Shown here in pieces: positions 37,380 to 53,045 of a stretch of DNA of 64,000 nucleotides (position 1 is its first letter; every line of letters starts with the position of its first letter). The notes beneath the pieces were generated by a model that was not told the DNA's origin, did no database searches, and saw only the letters and a program-made list of their open reading frames with translations. The DNA is from Streptomyces sp. XD-27 (GTDB taxonomy: Bacteria > Actinomycetota > Actinomycetes > Streptomycetales > Streptomycetaceae): positions 1,736,001 to 1,800,000 of the forward strand of contig NZ_CP130713.1 in NCBI RefSeq assembly GCF_030553055.1. Reading direction: 5' to 3'. The translations under genes were made by a program, and so were the position numbers.

Positions 37380-37540
37380 GTCGGCGACGCTAGGGCCGGT
37401 GGGCGGCGGCGGCCAGGTGGTTGCGCGGGGCGCGAACACGCCGTGGGCGAACGGAAGTCGGCGGCGCCGGCGGGGGTGAAACGGCGGGCGCTGTTGCCGG
37501 CGGACGGCGCTGGACGGCGCTTCGTTTTCGGGGATGACGC

Positions 37541-37583
37541 GCGCCGCCCCCGGCCGGGAGGGAACCCGGTCCGGGGGCGGCGC
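37541..37583 (-). terminator. Terminator after the first trypsin gene
   Basis: Outer stem of 13 bp (GCGCCGCCCCCGG / CCGGGGGCGGCGC) continuing, after a one-base bulge, into a 5-bp inner stem CCGGG / CCCGG with loop AGGGAA. It lies 37 bp beyond the trypsin stop on the minus strand. Confidence 0.8.
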
Positions 37584-37619
37584 CGGTCACTCAAGGGGGC
37601 GACGGGCGTGCCGGACGGC

Positions 37620-39693
<2,074 letters not shown>

Positions 39694-39843
39694 TTATGTG
39701 GACGCGGTGAAGGGCGTGACAAGCCACGTTTTCCGGCCAGATGTGTTCGTACTCCGGACATCGACGGCCACGGCGGGTGCGGCGAGCCGGCGGCACGGCG
39801 TCCTCGCTCACACCGCGGACGGCGGCGGCTACCCTTCACGCAT

Positions 39844-40557
39844 ATGACCGAGATACTGCTGAACCTTGTGCTGGGCCTGGTCACGGCGGCCATGGGCACG
39901 GGATTCGGCTGGTTCTCCCGTACGTTCCTCTATCGCCGCGAACTCCGCCGCACCCAGCGGTTCTTCGGGCTGCCGCCCGGCGCCGAGTGCCTGCTCGTGG
40001 TCAACCGGGACTTCGGCGGTGCGGCCGACAGCGTGGCGCGCAACGACACCTACGCGCTGCTGGAACTCGCCGGGCTGGTCAAGGAGTGCGGAGCGGGGTT
40101 CGAGGTCGCCGCGCACGACGAGACCCGGCAGGGCATCGGCGAGCGCACCGAGTTCTGCGTCGGCGGCCCGCGTTCGAACCGGCGGATGGCCGCCCACCTG
40201 GCCGTGTCGCTGCCCGGTTTCTCGATCGAAGGAGAGGTCGACTTCGCCGTCGCCGGGACCTCCTACCGTATGGAGCGGGGCGCGGCCGAGTACGTCCTGC
40301 TGGCCCGGGTCGCCCCGGGCGCGGGGCGGCATCCGCTGTTCCTGCTGTGCGGGCAGCGCTCGGTCGCCAACCAGGCGGCGGCGCGGTATCTGGCCCGGGA
40401 GCACCCCCGCCTGGCCCGGACGCACGGTGTCGACGGTGTCTTCTGCCTGCTGCTGAAAGTCGTCAACTCCGAGGCGTACGGGCCGGACGCGGTCGAGGTG
40501 GTGGCGGATGTCAGTGGGGCCGCGGTCCGCACTTCCCCGGGCGGGCGTACAGGATGA
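39844..40557 (+). CDS. Membrane-anchored hypothetical protein
   Basis: 237 residues from ATG 39844. One N-terminal transmembrane segment (~3-25) is followed by a Tyr/Arg-rich juxtamembrane stretch (FLYRRELRRTQRFFGLPPG) and a soluble domain. LLVVNRDFGGAADSVARNDTYALLELAGL and HPLFLLCGQRSVANQAAARYL give Rossmann-like alternation, and the central EFCVGGPRSNRRMAAHL has the look of a nucleotide- or ligand-binding loop (speculative). I know similar Streptomyces hypothetical proteins but no assigned function. Its 3' end overlaps the convergent glycosyltransferase gene by 47 bp. Confidence 0.75.
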   Translation: MTEILLNLVLGLVTAAMGTGFGWFSRTFLYRRELRRTQRFFGLPPGAECLLVVNRDFGGAADSVARNDTYALLELAGLVKECGAGFEVAAHDETRQGIGERTEFCVGGPRSNRRMAAHLAVSLPGFSIEGEVDFAVAGTSYRMERGAAEYVLLARVAPGAGRHPLFLLCGQRSVANQAAARYLAREHPRLARTHGVDGVFCLLLKVVNSEAYGPDAVEVVADVSGAAVRTSPGGRTG

Positions 40558-42067
40558 TCCGCATGCCCTTGACCGCCCGCTGCTCGCACACCGCGAAGTG
40601 CCCGCTGAGCACCTCGCGCTTGGCCTGCTCCTCCGGGGCGCCGGCGGGCTTGCCGCCGGGCGGGTCGTTCACCGTGACGATGCGGTCCGCGGTGAGCATC
40701 CGCGTACGGATCTCGGCGGCGGGCAGTTCGACGCCGTGCAGGGTGCCCGAGGTGACCGCGTCCACGCTCAGGGCCAGGTTCCGCAGGCCGGCGAAGTCCT
40801 CCGGGCGCGACATCATCGGCTCCCGTCGCCGGGCGGGCAGGAAGAGCACTCCGTCACCGGGTTCGGACAGCTCCCGTACGGCGCGGGCGGCGGAGACCGT
40901 GTCGTCCAGCCTGCTCTCCGGCGTCCGCAGATGCAGCGAGGGCGGCAGCAGGGCGGCCACGGCCGCCGTCGCGAGCCCCAGGACGGTGCCGACCGCGAGC
41001 GTCCCGCGGCGCCGGGCCGCGCGGAGCGCCCAGTCGAGCGCGGCGCCCAGCAGCAGGGCGAGGCCGACGTGGGAGTAGAGCACGTAGCGGTCGACGTAGA
41101 GCGGGTGGAGGTACGACACGGCCATCAGCAGCGCCGGCGGGAGGATCAGCAGCGGCAGCGCGAGCGTACGCAGCCGCACCGGGCCCGCGGCGGCTGAGAC
41201 CGGGGCCTTGGCGAGCAGCAGCCCCGCCAGCGCCGGCGCGGCGAAGCCGAGCAGTTGGGCGGCATCGGGACGCGGGATCCACCCGACGAGATTTGCCTGC
41301 TGCTGGCTGACGACCACGAGCGGCGCCATCGGCAGCACCGCGCAGGTGGCGGCGCGGCCCCAGCGCCAGCGGACGTCCTCGGGGACGGTGGCGCGGGCGA
41401 GGTGGAGTGTGGCGCCGTGCGCGAGCAGCGCCAACACCGCGAACTCGTGCAGCAGGCAGGCCAGGGCGGAGACGGCGGCGTACCGCACCCATGCCCACGC
41501 GCGCGGCCGGGCGACGGCACCGAGCAACGCGTGCGTGGACCACACCACCAGCGCGCAGACCAGCGCGTACGAGCGGCCCTCCTGCGCGTATTCCTGTACC
41601 GCCGGGATCAGCGGGAAGACCAGCCCGGCGGCGAGCCCGGCGCGCGGCCCGGCGAGCCGGTGCCCGATCAGCCCGACGCCCGCCGCGGCCGCCGCCATGC
41701 CCAGCACCGACGGCAGCCGCAGCGCCACCAGTCCGCCGTCCCAGAGGGCGAACAGACCGTGCATCAGGAGGTAGTACAGGCCGTGCACGACGTCGGCGTT
41801 GCCCAGCATGTGCGTGATCTCGCCGAGGTCCCGGTGCGCGACCTGGTACGTCGTCGACTCGTCCCGCCACATGCTGCCTTCGCGGCCGATCCCCCACAGC
41901 CCGAGCGCCAGCATCAGCCCCGCCGGGGCCAGGGCCGCCGTGGCGCGGCCGATCCGGCGGCGGGCGGGCCGCGCGGGGACGCTGCCGCTGGTGCTGCCGG
42001 GCCGGGCGGCGCGTACGGCGGCGGCCTCGGCGGCGGTGGCCTCGGCGGCCGACGGCGGATGGACCAT
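40511..42067 (-). CDS. Polytopic membrane glycosyltransferase (GT39/PMT/ArnT-like)
   Basis: 518 residues from ATG 42067. An Ala/Arg/Pro-rich cytoplasmic head (~1-42) precedes ~10-11 hydrophobic segments. The first periplasmic loop has the WRDEST motif, the Asp/Glu pair typical of the GT-C dolichyl- or polyprenyl-phosphate-sugar transferases, followed by HGLYYLLMHGLFAL and the EYAQEGRSYAL motif. These enzymes move a sugar from a lipid carrier to a protein or lipid outside the membrane. The acceptor is unknown. The C-terminus is a small soluble domain with nucleotide-like motifs. A frame upstream of ATG 42067 is open but not supported. Confidence 0.85.
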   Translation of the reverse strand: MVHPPSAAEATAAEAAAVRAARPGSTSGSVPARPARRRIGRATAALAPAGLMLALGLWGIGREGSMWRDESTTYQVAHRDLGEITHMLGNADVVHGLYYLLMHGLFALWDGGLVALRLPSVLGMAAAAAGVGLIGHRLAGPRAGLAAGLVFPLIPAVQEYAQEGRSYALVCALVVWSTHALLGAVARPRAWAWVRYAAVSALACLLHEFAVLALLAHGATLHLARATVPEDVRWRWGRAATCAVLPMAPLVVVSQQQANLVGWIPRPDAAQLLGFAAPALAGLLLAKAPVSAAAGPVRLRTLALPLLILPPALLMAVSYLHPLYVDRYVLYSHVGLALLLGAALDWALRAARRRGTLAVGTVLGLATAAVAALLPPSLHLRTPESRLDDTVSAARAVRELSEPGDGVLFLPARRREPMMSRPEDFAGLRNLALSVDAVTSGTLHGVELPAAEIRTRMLTADRIVTVNDPPGGKPAGAPEEQAKREVLSGHFAVCEQRAVKGMRIILYARPGKCGPRPH

Positions 42068-42101
42068 GGTGGGGCGGGCTCCGTTCGCGCGTGGGGGTGG
42101 G

Positions 42102-43115
42102 TCAGGCGGCCGGGCGGCGGCCGACCCACCACAGGCAGAAGGCGGCGAGCGCGGCGGCCGCGGCGAGGCAGATCCCGGCCTGGACCCACTGCATGGGCCA
42201 GAAGTGGCTTGAGGGGTGATACACGGCGTACGTCTTGACGACCCCGTGGTCCGCCAGGCAGCGATCCGGGTACTCCATGGCGCAGAGCCCGTCTGCCGTC
42301 CGCTCCCCCGACGCCGTGACGTACCCGTACTTGATGTCGCGTGCGTCCCCGGGCACGGCGTCGAGCACCGGTCCGAAGCCGGACAGTTCGCCACTGGTCG
42401 TGGTCTGCCGGGGCCACAACGCCGAGCGCAGACCCGGCAGTTCGAGTACGTACCGCACGCCCGCCGTGGCGGCCAGCGAGACGACCATCGCGGGCAGCGT
42501 GCGCCGTACGAGCAGACCGATCGTGGCACCGAGGAGCAGCGCCAGCAGAGCCAGGGCCACCGCCGCCGGGCCGGTCGTCAGGAACGGCACGTCGGAGGTC
42601 CAGATCAGATCGCCGAAGTCCCGGTAGGAGGGGTGCCACCACCATCCGTACAGCGCCGTCAGCGCGGCCGAGACCAGCAGGGTGAACGCGGCGGGGAGGG
42701 CGAGCTTGGCGGCGAGCCAGCGGCGGGGGCTGACCGACTGCGCCCAGGCGAGCCTGTACGTCCCCGTCTCCAGCTCGCGCGCCAGCAACGGAGCACCGAG
42801 GAAGGTACCGATCAGCAGCGGCAGGACGAGCAGCAACCGGCCGGTGTCGAGCAGCGGCTCCCGGTAGTCGGATTCAAGCCGCATCAGCACCTTGCCGAGG
42901 GCGTTGGGGCCCTCGTCGTCGAACCCGTCCAACACCTCCCTGCCGTGGCACTCGGGCTGCAGCCGGTCGCATCCCGCGATGCCGTGGTCCCGCTGGAAGC
43001 CCACCAGCTCGAACCGCTGGTACACGATGTACGCGGCAAGAGCCGCGGCCAGCGCCGCCCCGGTCAGCAGCAGCGTCCGGTACTGCCGCCAGACCACCCA
43101 CGTCAGGCCCTTCAT
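42102..43115 (-). CDS. ABC transporter permease of the GntR-linked operon
   Basis: 337 residues from ATG 43115, which overlaps the ATPase stop (ATGA) and follows GGAGGTGGTGGCCGG. Six hydrophobic segments: ~20-38, ~110-125, ~155-175, ~195-220, ~225-245 and ~310-330, with a large extracytoplasmic loop (~40-100 and ~250-305) holding three Cys. It belongs to the ABC2-type exporter-like permeases; the cargo is not identifiable. With the ATPase and the GntR repressor upstream it resembles the B. subtilis ytr arrangement, which responds to cell-wall antibiotics (family knowledge, not shown here). Confidence 0.87.
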   Translation of the reverse strand: MKGLTWVVWRQYRTLLLTGAALAAALAAYIVYQRFELVGFQRDHGIAGCDRLQPECHGREVLDGFDDEGPNALGKVLMRLESDYREPLLDTGRLLLVLPLLIGTFLGAPLLARELETGTYRLAWAQSVSPRRWLAAKLALPAAFTLLVSAALTALYGWWWHPSYRDFGDLIWTSDVPFLTTGPAAVALALLALLLGATIGLLVRRTLPAMVVSLAATAGVRYVLELPGLRSALWPRQTTTSGELSGFGPVLDAVPGDARDIKYGYVTASGERTADGLCAMEYPDRCLADHGVVKTYAVYHPSSHFWPMQWVQAGICLAAAAALAAFCLWWVGRRPAA

Positions 43116-44065
43116 CCGGCCACCACCTCCGCGGCCGCGGCGTGAGCGGACGCCGCCCGCGCGCTGCGGGTGAGCAGCGGCGGGGCGTCCGGTGCGCGGA
43201 GGTAGCCGAGCAGGATCTCCTCGACCGACGGCTCGCTCACGATCCAGTCGCCGCCGACCGGCGCCGCGCCGGGGCGCATCAGGGCGGTGAACTGGCGGCC
43301 GGTGGTGCGGGACTCGACGATGGTGTGTCCTGCTAACCCGGGCGGCAGGCCGGGGCCTTCGTGGACGCCGGTGACCAGGCGGTGCGCGGCCTGGAGGGCG
43401 TCGGTCTCGCCCGCGAGCCGCAGCCGGGCGCCGCCGATCAGCAGCAGGTAGTCGCAGACGCCGTCCAGTTCGGCGAGCACATGGGTGGAGATCACCACGG
43501 TGGTGCCGTGTTCGGCCGCCTCGGCCATCAGCGCGCCCATCATCCGGCGGCGGCGCAGCGGGTCCTGGTCGGACATCGGCTCGTCCAGCAGCAGCAGGTC
43601 GGCGCGCTTGCCGAGGGCGAGGGCCAGGGCGACGCAGGTGCGCTGGCCGCCGGAGAGGGTGGAGATCCGGGCCGTGAGCGGCACGTCCGCCTCGGCCACG
43701 AGGCGTTCGGCCACGGCCTGGTCCCAGGCGGGGTTGAGCTCGCGGCCGAGCCGCAGGGTCTCGGCGACGGTGAACCGCGGATAGAGCGGCTTGTCCTGGG
43801 CGACGAAGGCGACGCGCCGCCGCGCGGCCGGTGCCGACGGCGGCTCGCCGAAGAGCCGTACGGTGCCCTCGGTGGGCGCCAGCAGGTTCGCGGCGAGAGC
43901 GAGGAGGGTGCTCTTGCCGGCGCCGTTGGGGCCCACCAGTGCGCAGACGCGTCCGGCGGGCAGGCGGAACGTGCACTCCCGCAGCGCCCAGCCGCGCCGG
44001 TATTTCCTGCCCAGGCCGGACGCCTCCACGGCTGCCGTGCCCGGGGCGGCTATCTGATCGGTCAC
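43112..44065 (-). CDS. ABC transporter ATP-binding protein of the GntR-linked operon
   Basis: 317 residues from GTG 44065, preceded by GGGGAG and 5 bp after the GntR stop. Walker A GPNGAGKSTLLALAANLL, Q-loop FVAQDKPLYPRFTVAETL, signature LSGGQRTCVALALALGK, Walker B LLLLDEPMSDQDPLRR and switch His in VISTHVLAELDGVCDYLLL. The C-terminal ~90 residues form an extra domain (PLLTRSARAASAHAAAAEV at the end) common in ATPases paired with ABC2 permeases. Middle gene of an operon GntR-ATPase-permease. Confidence 0.93.
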   Translation of the reverse strand: MTDQIAAPGTAAVEASGLGRKYRRGWALRECTFRLPAGRVCALVGPNGAGKSTLLALAANLLAPTEGTVRLFGEPPSAPAARRRVAFVAQDKPLYPRFTVAETLRLGRELNPAWDQAVAERLVAEADVPLTARISTLSGGQRTCVALALALGKRADLLLLDEPMSDQDPLRRRRMMGALMAEAAEHGTTVVISTHVLAELDGVCDYLLLIGGARLRLAGETDALQAAHRLVTGVHEGPGLPPGLAGHTIVESRTTGRQFTALMRPGAAPVGGDWIVSEPSVEEILLGYLRAPDAPPLLTRSARAASAHAAAAEVVAG

Positions 44066-44070
44066 CCGTT

Positions 44071-44499
44071 CTACTCCCCGTATCGGTCGGTGCCGGCGGC
44101 GGCCGGGCCGCCGCCGAAGCGTTCGTCGAGGACGGCGGCGATCAGCGCCGCCACGTCCTCGCGGTCGAGTCCGGCCGCGCGGGCCCGGTCCGTCCACGCG
44201 GCGAGTTCGGCGCGCAGGGGTGAGTCCGCGGCGGCCTCGGGCCGGGCGAGCGAGCGCCGTACGAAGGTGCCGAGGCCGGGCTTGGGTTCGACCAGGCCCT
44301 CGCGCTCCAGCTCCCGGTACGCCTTGAGGACGGTGTTGGGGTTGATCGCCGTGGCCGCGACGACCTCCTTGGCGGTGGGCAGCTTGTCGCCCGGCTGCAG
44401 GAGCCCGAGGCGCAGCGCCTGCTTCGTCTGCTGGACGATCTGCAGGTAGGTGGCGACGCCGCTGCGCCGGTCGATGCGGTACTCGACCACATCCACCAC
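44071..44499 (-). CDS. GntR-family (YtrA-type) repressor
   Basis: 142 residues from GTG 44499 (GTG 44496 also in frame). The winged HTH (~15-80) has SGVATYLQIVQQTKQAL, GDKLPTAKEVVAATAINPNTVL and REGLVEPKPGLGTFV. The C-terminal part is short (~60 residues), as in the YtrA subfamily, which lacks a large ligand domain. The palindrome CACTAATCAGTTAGTG lies just upstream of the ribosome site, so the regulator very probably represses its own operon. The ATPase gene follows 5 bp after its stop. Confidence 0.93.
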   Translation of the reverse strand: MVDVVEYRIDRRSGVATYLQIVQQTKQALRLGLLQPGDKLPTAKEVVAATAINPNTVLKAYRELEREGLVEPKPGLGTFVRRSLARPEAAADSPLRAELAAWTDRARAAGLDREDVAALIAAVLDERFGGGPAAAGTDRYGE

Positions 44500-44504
44500 C
44501 CTTT

Positions 44505-44520
44505 CACTAATCAGTTAGTG
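44505..44520 (-). promoter_or_regulatory. Palindromic operator of the GntR-ABC operon
   Basis: Perfect inverted repeat CACTAA-TCAG-TTAGTG (6-bp arms, 4-bp centre), five bases upstream of the GntR start, overlapping the AAAGGG ribosome site region. Symmetry, position and the adjacent GntR gene make it a likely repressor site. Confidence 0.7.
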
Positions 44521-44592
44521 GAATGATGGTGCAGGCGGGCGCCGAGCGCTGTCAAGCCGACGCGAGCCGTGCTGTCAGGGCAGCACAAAGCC

Positions 44593-44632
44593 GCGCGGCG
44601 CCTGCCCCGGTCGGGAAGGGCAGACGCCGCGC
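44593..44632 (-). terminator. Terminator after gltD
   Basis: Interrupted stem: 8 bp GCGCGGCG / CGCCGCGC, one C-A mismatch, then 6 bp CTGCCC / GGGCAG, with loop CGGTCGGGAA. It stands 55 bp past the gltD stop on the minus strand. Confidence 0.7.
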
Positions 44633-44686
44633 ATCCGGTCCGTACGACGTTGTACGGCGGAGCTTGTGGAGTTGTGTGAGGAGGTG

Positions 44687-46139
44687 TCAGACCGTCAGGG
44701 AGCGGTCCGTCGGGCGGATCGGCGCGGGCAGCGCGCTGCTGCCCGCCAGGTAGCGGTCCACGCCGCGCGCCGCGGAGCGGCCCTCGGCGATGGCCCACAC
44801 GATCAGCGACTGGCCGCGGCCCGCGTCACCGGCGACGAAGACCCCGTCGACGTTGGTGGCGAAGTCCGCGTCGCGGGCGATGTTGCCGCGCTCGTCCAGC
44901 TCCAGGCCGAACTGCCGGACCAGGCCGTTCTCCTGGTCGGTGCCGGTGAAGCCCATGGCCAGCGTCACCAGCTGGGCCGGGATCCTCCGCTCGGTGCCCG
45001 GCTTCTGGTTCAGCTTGCCGTCCACGAACTCGACCTCGACCAGGTGCAGCCACTGCACGTTGCCGTCCTCGTCGCCCTCGAAGTGGGTGGTGGAGACGGA
45101 GTAGACGCGCTCGCCGCCCTCCTCGTGCGCGGAGGTGACCTTGTACAGCATCGGGAAGGTCGGCCAGGGCTGACCCGCGCTGCGCTCCTCCCCCGGCCGG
45201 GGCATGATCTCCAGCTGGGTGACGGAGGCCGCGCCCTGCCGGTGGGCGGTGCCGACGCAGTCCGCGCCGGTGTCGCCGCCGCCGATGACCACGACGTGCT
45301 TGCCCTCGGCGGTGATCGGCGGGGCGACGAAGTCGCCCTCCTGCACCTTGTTGGCGAGCGGCAGGTACTCCATCGCCTGGTGGATGCCCTTGAGTTCGCG
45401 CCCGGGCACCGGCAGGTCGCGCGCGGTGGTGGCGCCGGCCGCGATGACGACGGCGTCGTAGCGCTTGCGCAGCTTGGCGGCGTCGATGTCGCGGCCGATC
45501 TCCACACCGGTGCGGAACTTGGTGCCTTCCGCCCGCATCTGCTCGATACGGCGGTTGATGTGGCGCTTCTCCATCTTGAACTCTGGGATGCCGTACCGCA
45601 GCAGGCCGCCGATGCGGTCGGCGCGCTCGTAGACGGCAACCGTGTGCCCGGCCCGGGTCAGCTGCTGGGCGGCGGCGAGCCCGGCCGGGCCCGAGCCGAT
45701 CACGGCGACGGTCTTGCCGGACAGCCGCTCGGGCGGCTGCGGGGTGACGTTGCCGGAGTCCCACGCCTTGTCGATGATCGAGACCTCGACGTTCTTGATG
45801 GTGACGGCGGGCTGGTTGATGCCCAGCACGCAGGCGGACTCGCACGGCGCGGGGCACAGCCGCCCGGTGAACTCCGGGAAGTTGTTGGTGGCGTGCAGCC
45901 GCTCGCTGGCCTCGGCCCAGTCCTCGCGGTAGGCGTAGTCGTTCCACTCGGGGATGAGGTTCCCCAGCGGACAGCCGTTGTGGCAGAACGGGATGCCGCA
46001 GTCCATGCAGCGCCCGGCCTGCTTGCTGATGATCGGCAGCAGGGAGCCGGGGACGTAGACCTCGTTCCAGTCCTTGACGCGCTCGCCGACGGGGCGGGTC
46101 TTGGCGACCTCGCGGTCAGTGGTCAGGAAGCCCTTGGGG

Positions 46140-46147
<8 letters not shown>
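44687..46147 (-). CDS. gltD: Glutamate synthase (NADPH) small subunit
   Basis: 486 residues from ATG 46147, preceded by GGAGGCGGCGATCA and overlapping gltB by 8 bp. N-terminal [4Fe-4S] Cys cluster motifs [17 protein letters not shown] and [15 protein letters not shown] site [19 protein letters not shown] (~150) and NADPH site [20 protein letters not shown] (~285), plus the [15 protein letters not shown]-terminal FAD contact. It passes electrons from NADPH to the large subunit, which makes two glutamates from glutamine and 2-oxoglutarate. Full family length. Confidence 0.97.
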
Positions 46148-50696
<4,549 letters not shown>

Positions 50697-50783
50697 CGGC
50701 TCTCCCGTCGTCGTCATGGCATTTGCGAGTGCCGAGGGACGACGTTGGCCCTCTGCGAATTTTCGTGCAGGTTACATGATGCC

Positions 50784-50801
50784 CCGCTTCTCGAGAAGCG
50801 G
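50784..50801. promoter_or_regulatory. Perfect 18-bp palindrome upstream of gltB
   Basis: CCGCTTCTCGAGAAGCGG, symmetric at every position, 88 bp upstream of the gltB start codon. It could be a protein-binding site or a leader hairpin. A second dyad, GTAACG (50951-50956) and CGTTAC (50970-50975), lies further upstream. I cannot name a regulator. Confidence 0.5.
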
Positions 50802-50995
50802 ATTCCCCGTTTCAGCATGCGGACAGCCCGTACGGAGGGCAAGCGGGGCGGGAAGGGGCGAAACGGCCGCCGGCTCCCGGAAGCGGAATGGGCGACGCTG
50901 CCCATGCGCCCGGTCCTTATGCCCGCCGGTTAAGGATCTGAAACCGCTGGGTAACGGCGGCGCTCAACTCGTTACCGGCTGGTACGGAGGGCGGG

Positions 50996-51726
50996 TCAGC
51001 CTAGAGCCGTACCGAACAAGGCGCCCAGGGCGTACGTCACACCCGCGGCCGCCCCACCCAGCGCCAGCTGCCGCAGCCCGCTGTACCACCAGGTGCGGGC
51101 CGTCACCCGCGACACCACCGCGCCGCAGGCGAAGAGTCCGAGCAGCGCCAGCACGACGGCCGGCCACAGCGCCGTGGCGCCCAGCAGATACGGCAGCACC
51201 GGCAGCAGCGCGCCCAGCGCGAACGAGCCGAACGAGGACACCGCCGCGACCAGCGGCGACGGCAGGTCGTCCGGGTCCACCCCGAGCTCTTCACGGGCGT
51301 GTATCTCCAGCGCCTGCTCCGGGTCCTTCGACAACTGCTCCGCGACCTTGCGGGCCAGGGCGGGCTCGACCCCCGCGACTCGTACAGCGCGGCCAGCTCC
51401 AGCAGCTCGTCCTTGGGGTGCTTGCGCAGCTCGCGGCGCTCGACCTCCAGCTCGGCCAGCACCAGCTCGCGCTGGGAGGCGACCGAGGTGTACTCCCCCG
51501 CCGCCATGGAGAAGGCACCGGCCGCGAGCCCGGCCATGCCGGTGATCACGACGGTCTGCGCGGAGACGGAGCCGCCGGCGACGCCGGTCATGAGGGCGAG
51601 GTTGGAGACCAGTCCGTCCATCGCCCCGAACACCGCGGGGCGCAGCCAGCCACCGCTGACGTCGCGGTGCGTGTGGTTGTCGCGGTGCGCGATGTGCAGC
51701 GGCGCGGAGGTCTCGATGACGGCCAT
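50996..51726 (-). pseudogene. VIT1/CCC1-family transporter, broken by one base
   Basis: Restoring one G to a run at ~51370-51374 gives 243 residues. The first part, from ATG 51726 (AAGGGAG upstream), has GGWLRPAVFGAMDGLVSNLAL and AAGAFSMAAGEYTSVASQRE, the first two membrane helices and the metal-binding Glu helix of the family. After ALYESRG the other frame supplies VEPALARKVAEQLSKDPEQA, EELGVDPDDLP, then SFGSFALGALLPVLPYLLG and the last two helices. These proteins export Fe2+/Mn2+ from the cytoplasm. Run length 5 where 6 is needed; probably a base-calling deletion. Confidence 0.85.
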
Positions 51727-51980
51727 GCCGGGTGCTCCCTTCCCCCTGGGACGGGCCTGTTGCCCGCTCCCCCGAGTCGAAGGTACGCACGATTTCGTGG
51801 CGCGCGCCAGCAAGGAAGGCCGAACTTACCTCGCTGACCTGCGGAAACGCTGGGCGCTTGGCCAAACGTACGAGGGTGCGCGCGCCGCCGGGTGCTGCGG
51901 GCGAGGCGAGGCTGCCCTTCCCCGGCCTGCCCCGCCCCTTCGCGAACCCGGGGGCTCCGCCGCCCCCGGCCTGCCGCGCC

Positions 51981-52973
51981 TCAGGGCTTCTTCGTGGGCT
52001 CCGGGGCCTCGGTGTCGTCCGCCTTGCCGCCGTCCGCCGCGGCATCGTCCGGCGCGGCTTCCGCCGCGTCGTCGTGGGCGGGCTCCGGGGAGCCCTTCGT
52101 CACCGGGTCGCGGTCAGCCGAGTCGACCGCCTCGACGGCGACATCCGCGTCCGCCGCGACCGGCTCGACCACCGTCTCCCGGCCAGGCGCCCGCCTCGCG
52201 GAGATGACCATGTACGCCACGGCTGCGAGGAAGACCACGATCGAGGTCCAGTTGTTCAGGCGCATGCCCAGGACGTGGTGGGCGTCGTCCACCCGCAGGT
52301 ACTCGACCCAGAAGCGGCCGACGGTGTACGCCGCGACGTACAGCGCGAACGCCCGGCCGTGGCCCAGTTTGAAGCGGCGGTCCGCCCAGATGACCAGCAG
52401 CGCCACGCCGACGCACCACAGCGACTCGTACAGGAACGTCGGGTGGTACGTCCCGCCGACGACCCCGGCGTCGGGGTCCGCGTCGATCTTCAGCGCCCAG
52501 GGGACGTCGGTGGCCTTGCCGTACAGCTCCTGGTTGAACCAGTTGCCCCAGCGGCCGATGGCCTGGGCGAAGGCGATCCCGGGCGCGATCGCGTCCGCGT
52601 ACGCCGGCAGGGGGATGCCCCGGCGGCGGCAGCCGATCCACGCGCCCAGCGCGCCGAGCGCGATGGCGCCCCAGATGCCGAGGCCGCCTTCCCAGATCTT
52701 GAAGGCGTCGACCCAGTCACGGCCTTCGCCGAAGTACAGCTCGTAGTCGGTGATGACGTGGTAGAGCCGTCCGCCGATCAGGCCGAAGGGCACCGCCCAG
52801 ACGGCGATGTCAGCCACCGTGCCGGCCTGGCCGCCGCGCGCCACCCAGCGGCGACCGCCGAGCCAGACGGCCACGAAGACGCCGATGATGATGCAGAACG
52901 CGTAGCCGCGCAGCGGGATCGGGCCGAGATCGATCACGCCGGTCGACGGGCTGGGGATGTAAGCGAGGTCCAT
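51981..52973 (-). CDS. lgt: Prolipoprotein diacylglyceryl transferase
   Basis: 330 residues. Signature GRWGNWFNQELYG (~145) with the essential Arg, Asn and Glu; also the GGRLYHVITDYE motif (~85) and GTYHPTFLYES (~180). Seven hydrophobic segments. It transfers diacylglycerol from phosphatidylglycerol to the lipobox Cys of lipoproteins (such as LivK and the small lipoprotein in this window). The C-terminal ~75 residues are an acidic, Ala/Asp-rich cytoplasmic tail (PEPAHDDAAEAAPDDAA), longer than in most bacteria. ATG 52973 has a weak ribosome site. It follows the DsbA-like gene by 72 bp on the same strand. Confidence 0.95.
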   Translation of the reverse strand: MDLAYIPSPSTGVIDLGPIPLRGYAFCIIIGVFVAVWLGGRRWVARGGQAGTVADIAVWAVPFGLIGGRLYHVITDYELYFGEGRDWVDAFKIWEGGLGIWGAIALGALGAWIGCRRRGIPLPAYADAIAPGIAFAQAIGRWGNWFNQELYGKATDVPWALKIDADPDAGVVGGTYHPTFLYESLWCVGVALLVIWADRRFKLGHGRAFALYVAAYTVGRFWVEYLRVDDAHHVLGMRLNNWTSIVVFLAAVAYMVISARRAPGRETVVEPVAADADVAVEAVDSADRDPVTKGSPEPAHDDAAEAAPDDAAADGGKADDTEAPEPTKKP

Positions 52974-53045
52974 GACAGGGTCGACGCTACCTTGCCGGGC
53001 GGGAAGTCCGGCAACCCGCCCGGTGCAACAGCTGCATAACGCGTG

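Noticed and set aside
50765..50780. GlnR-type box near gltB
   Set aside because: GTTAC is present but the second half (GaAAc six bases on) is not.
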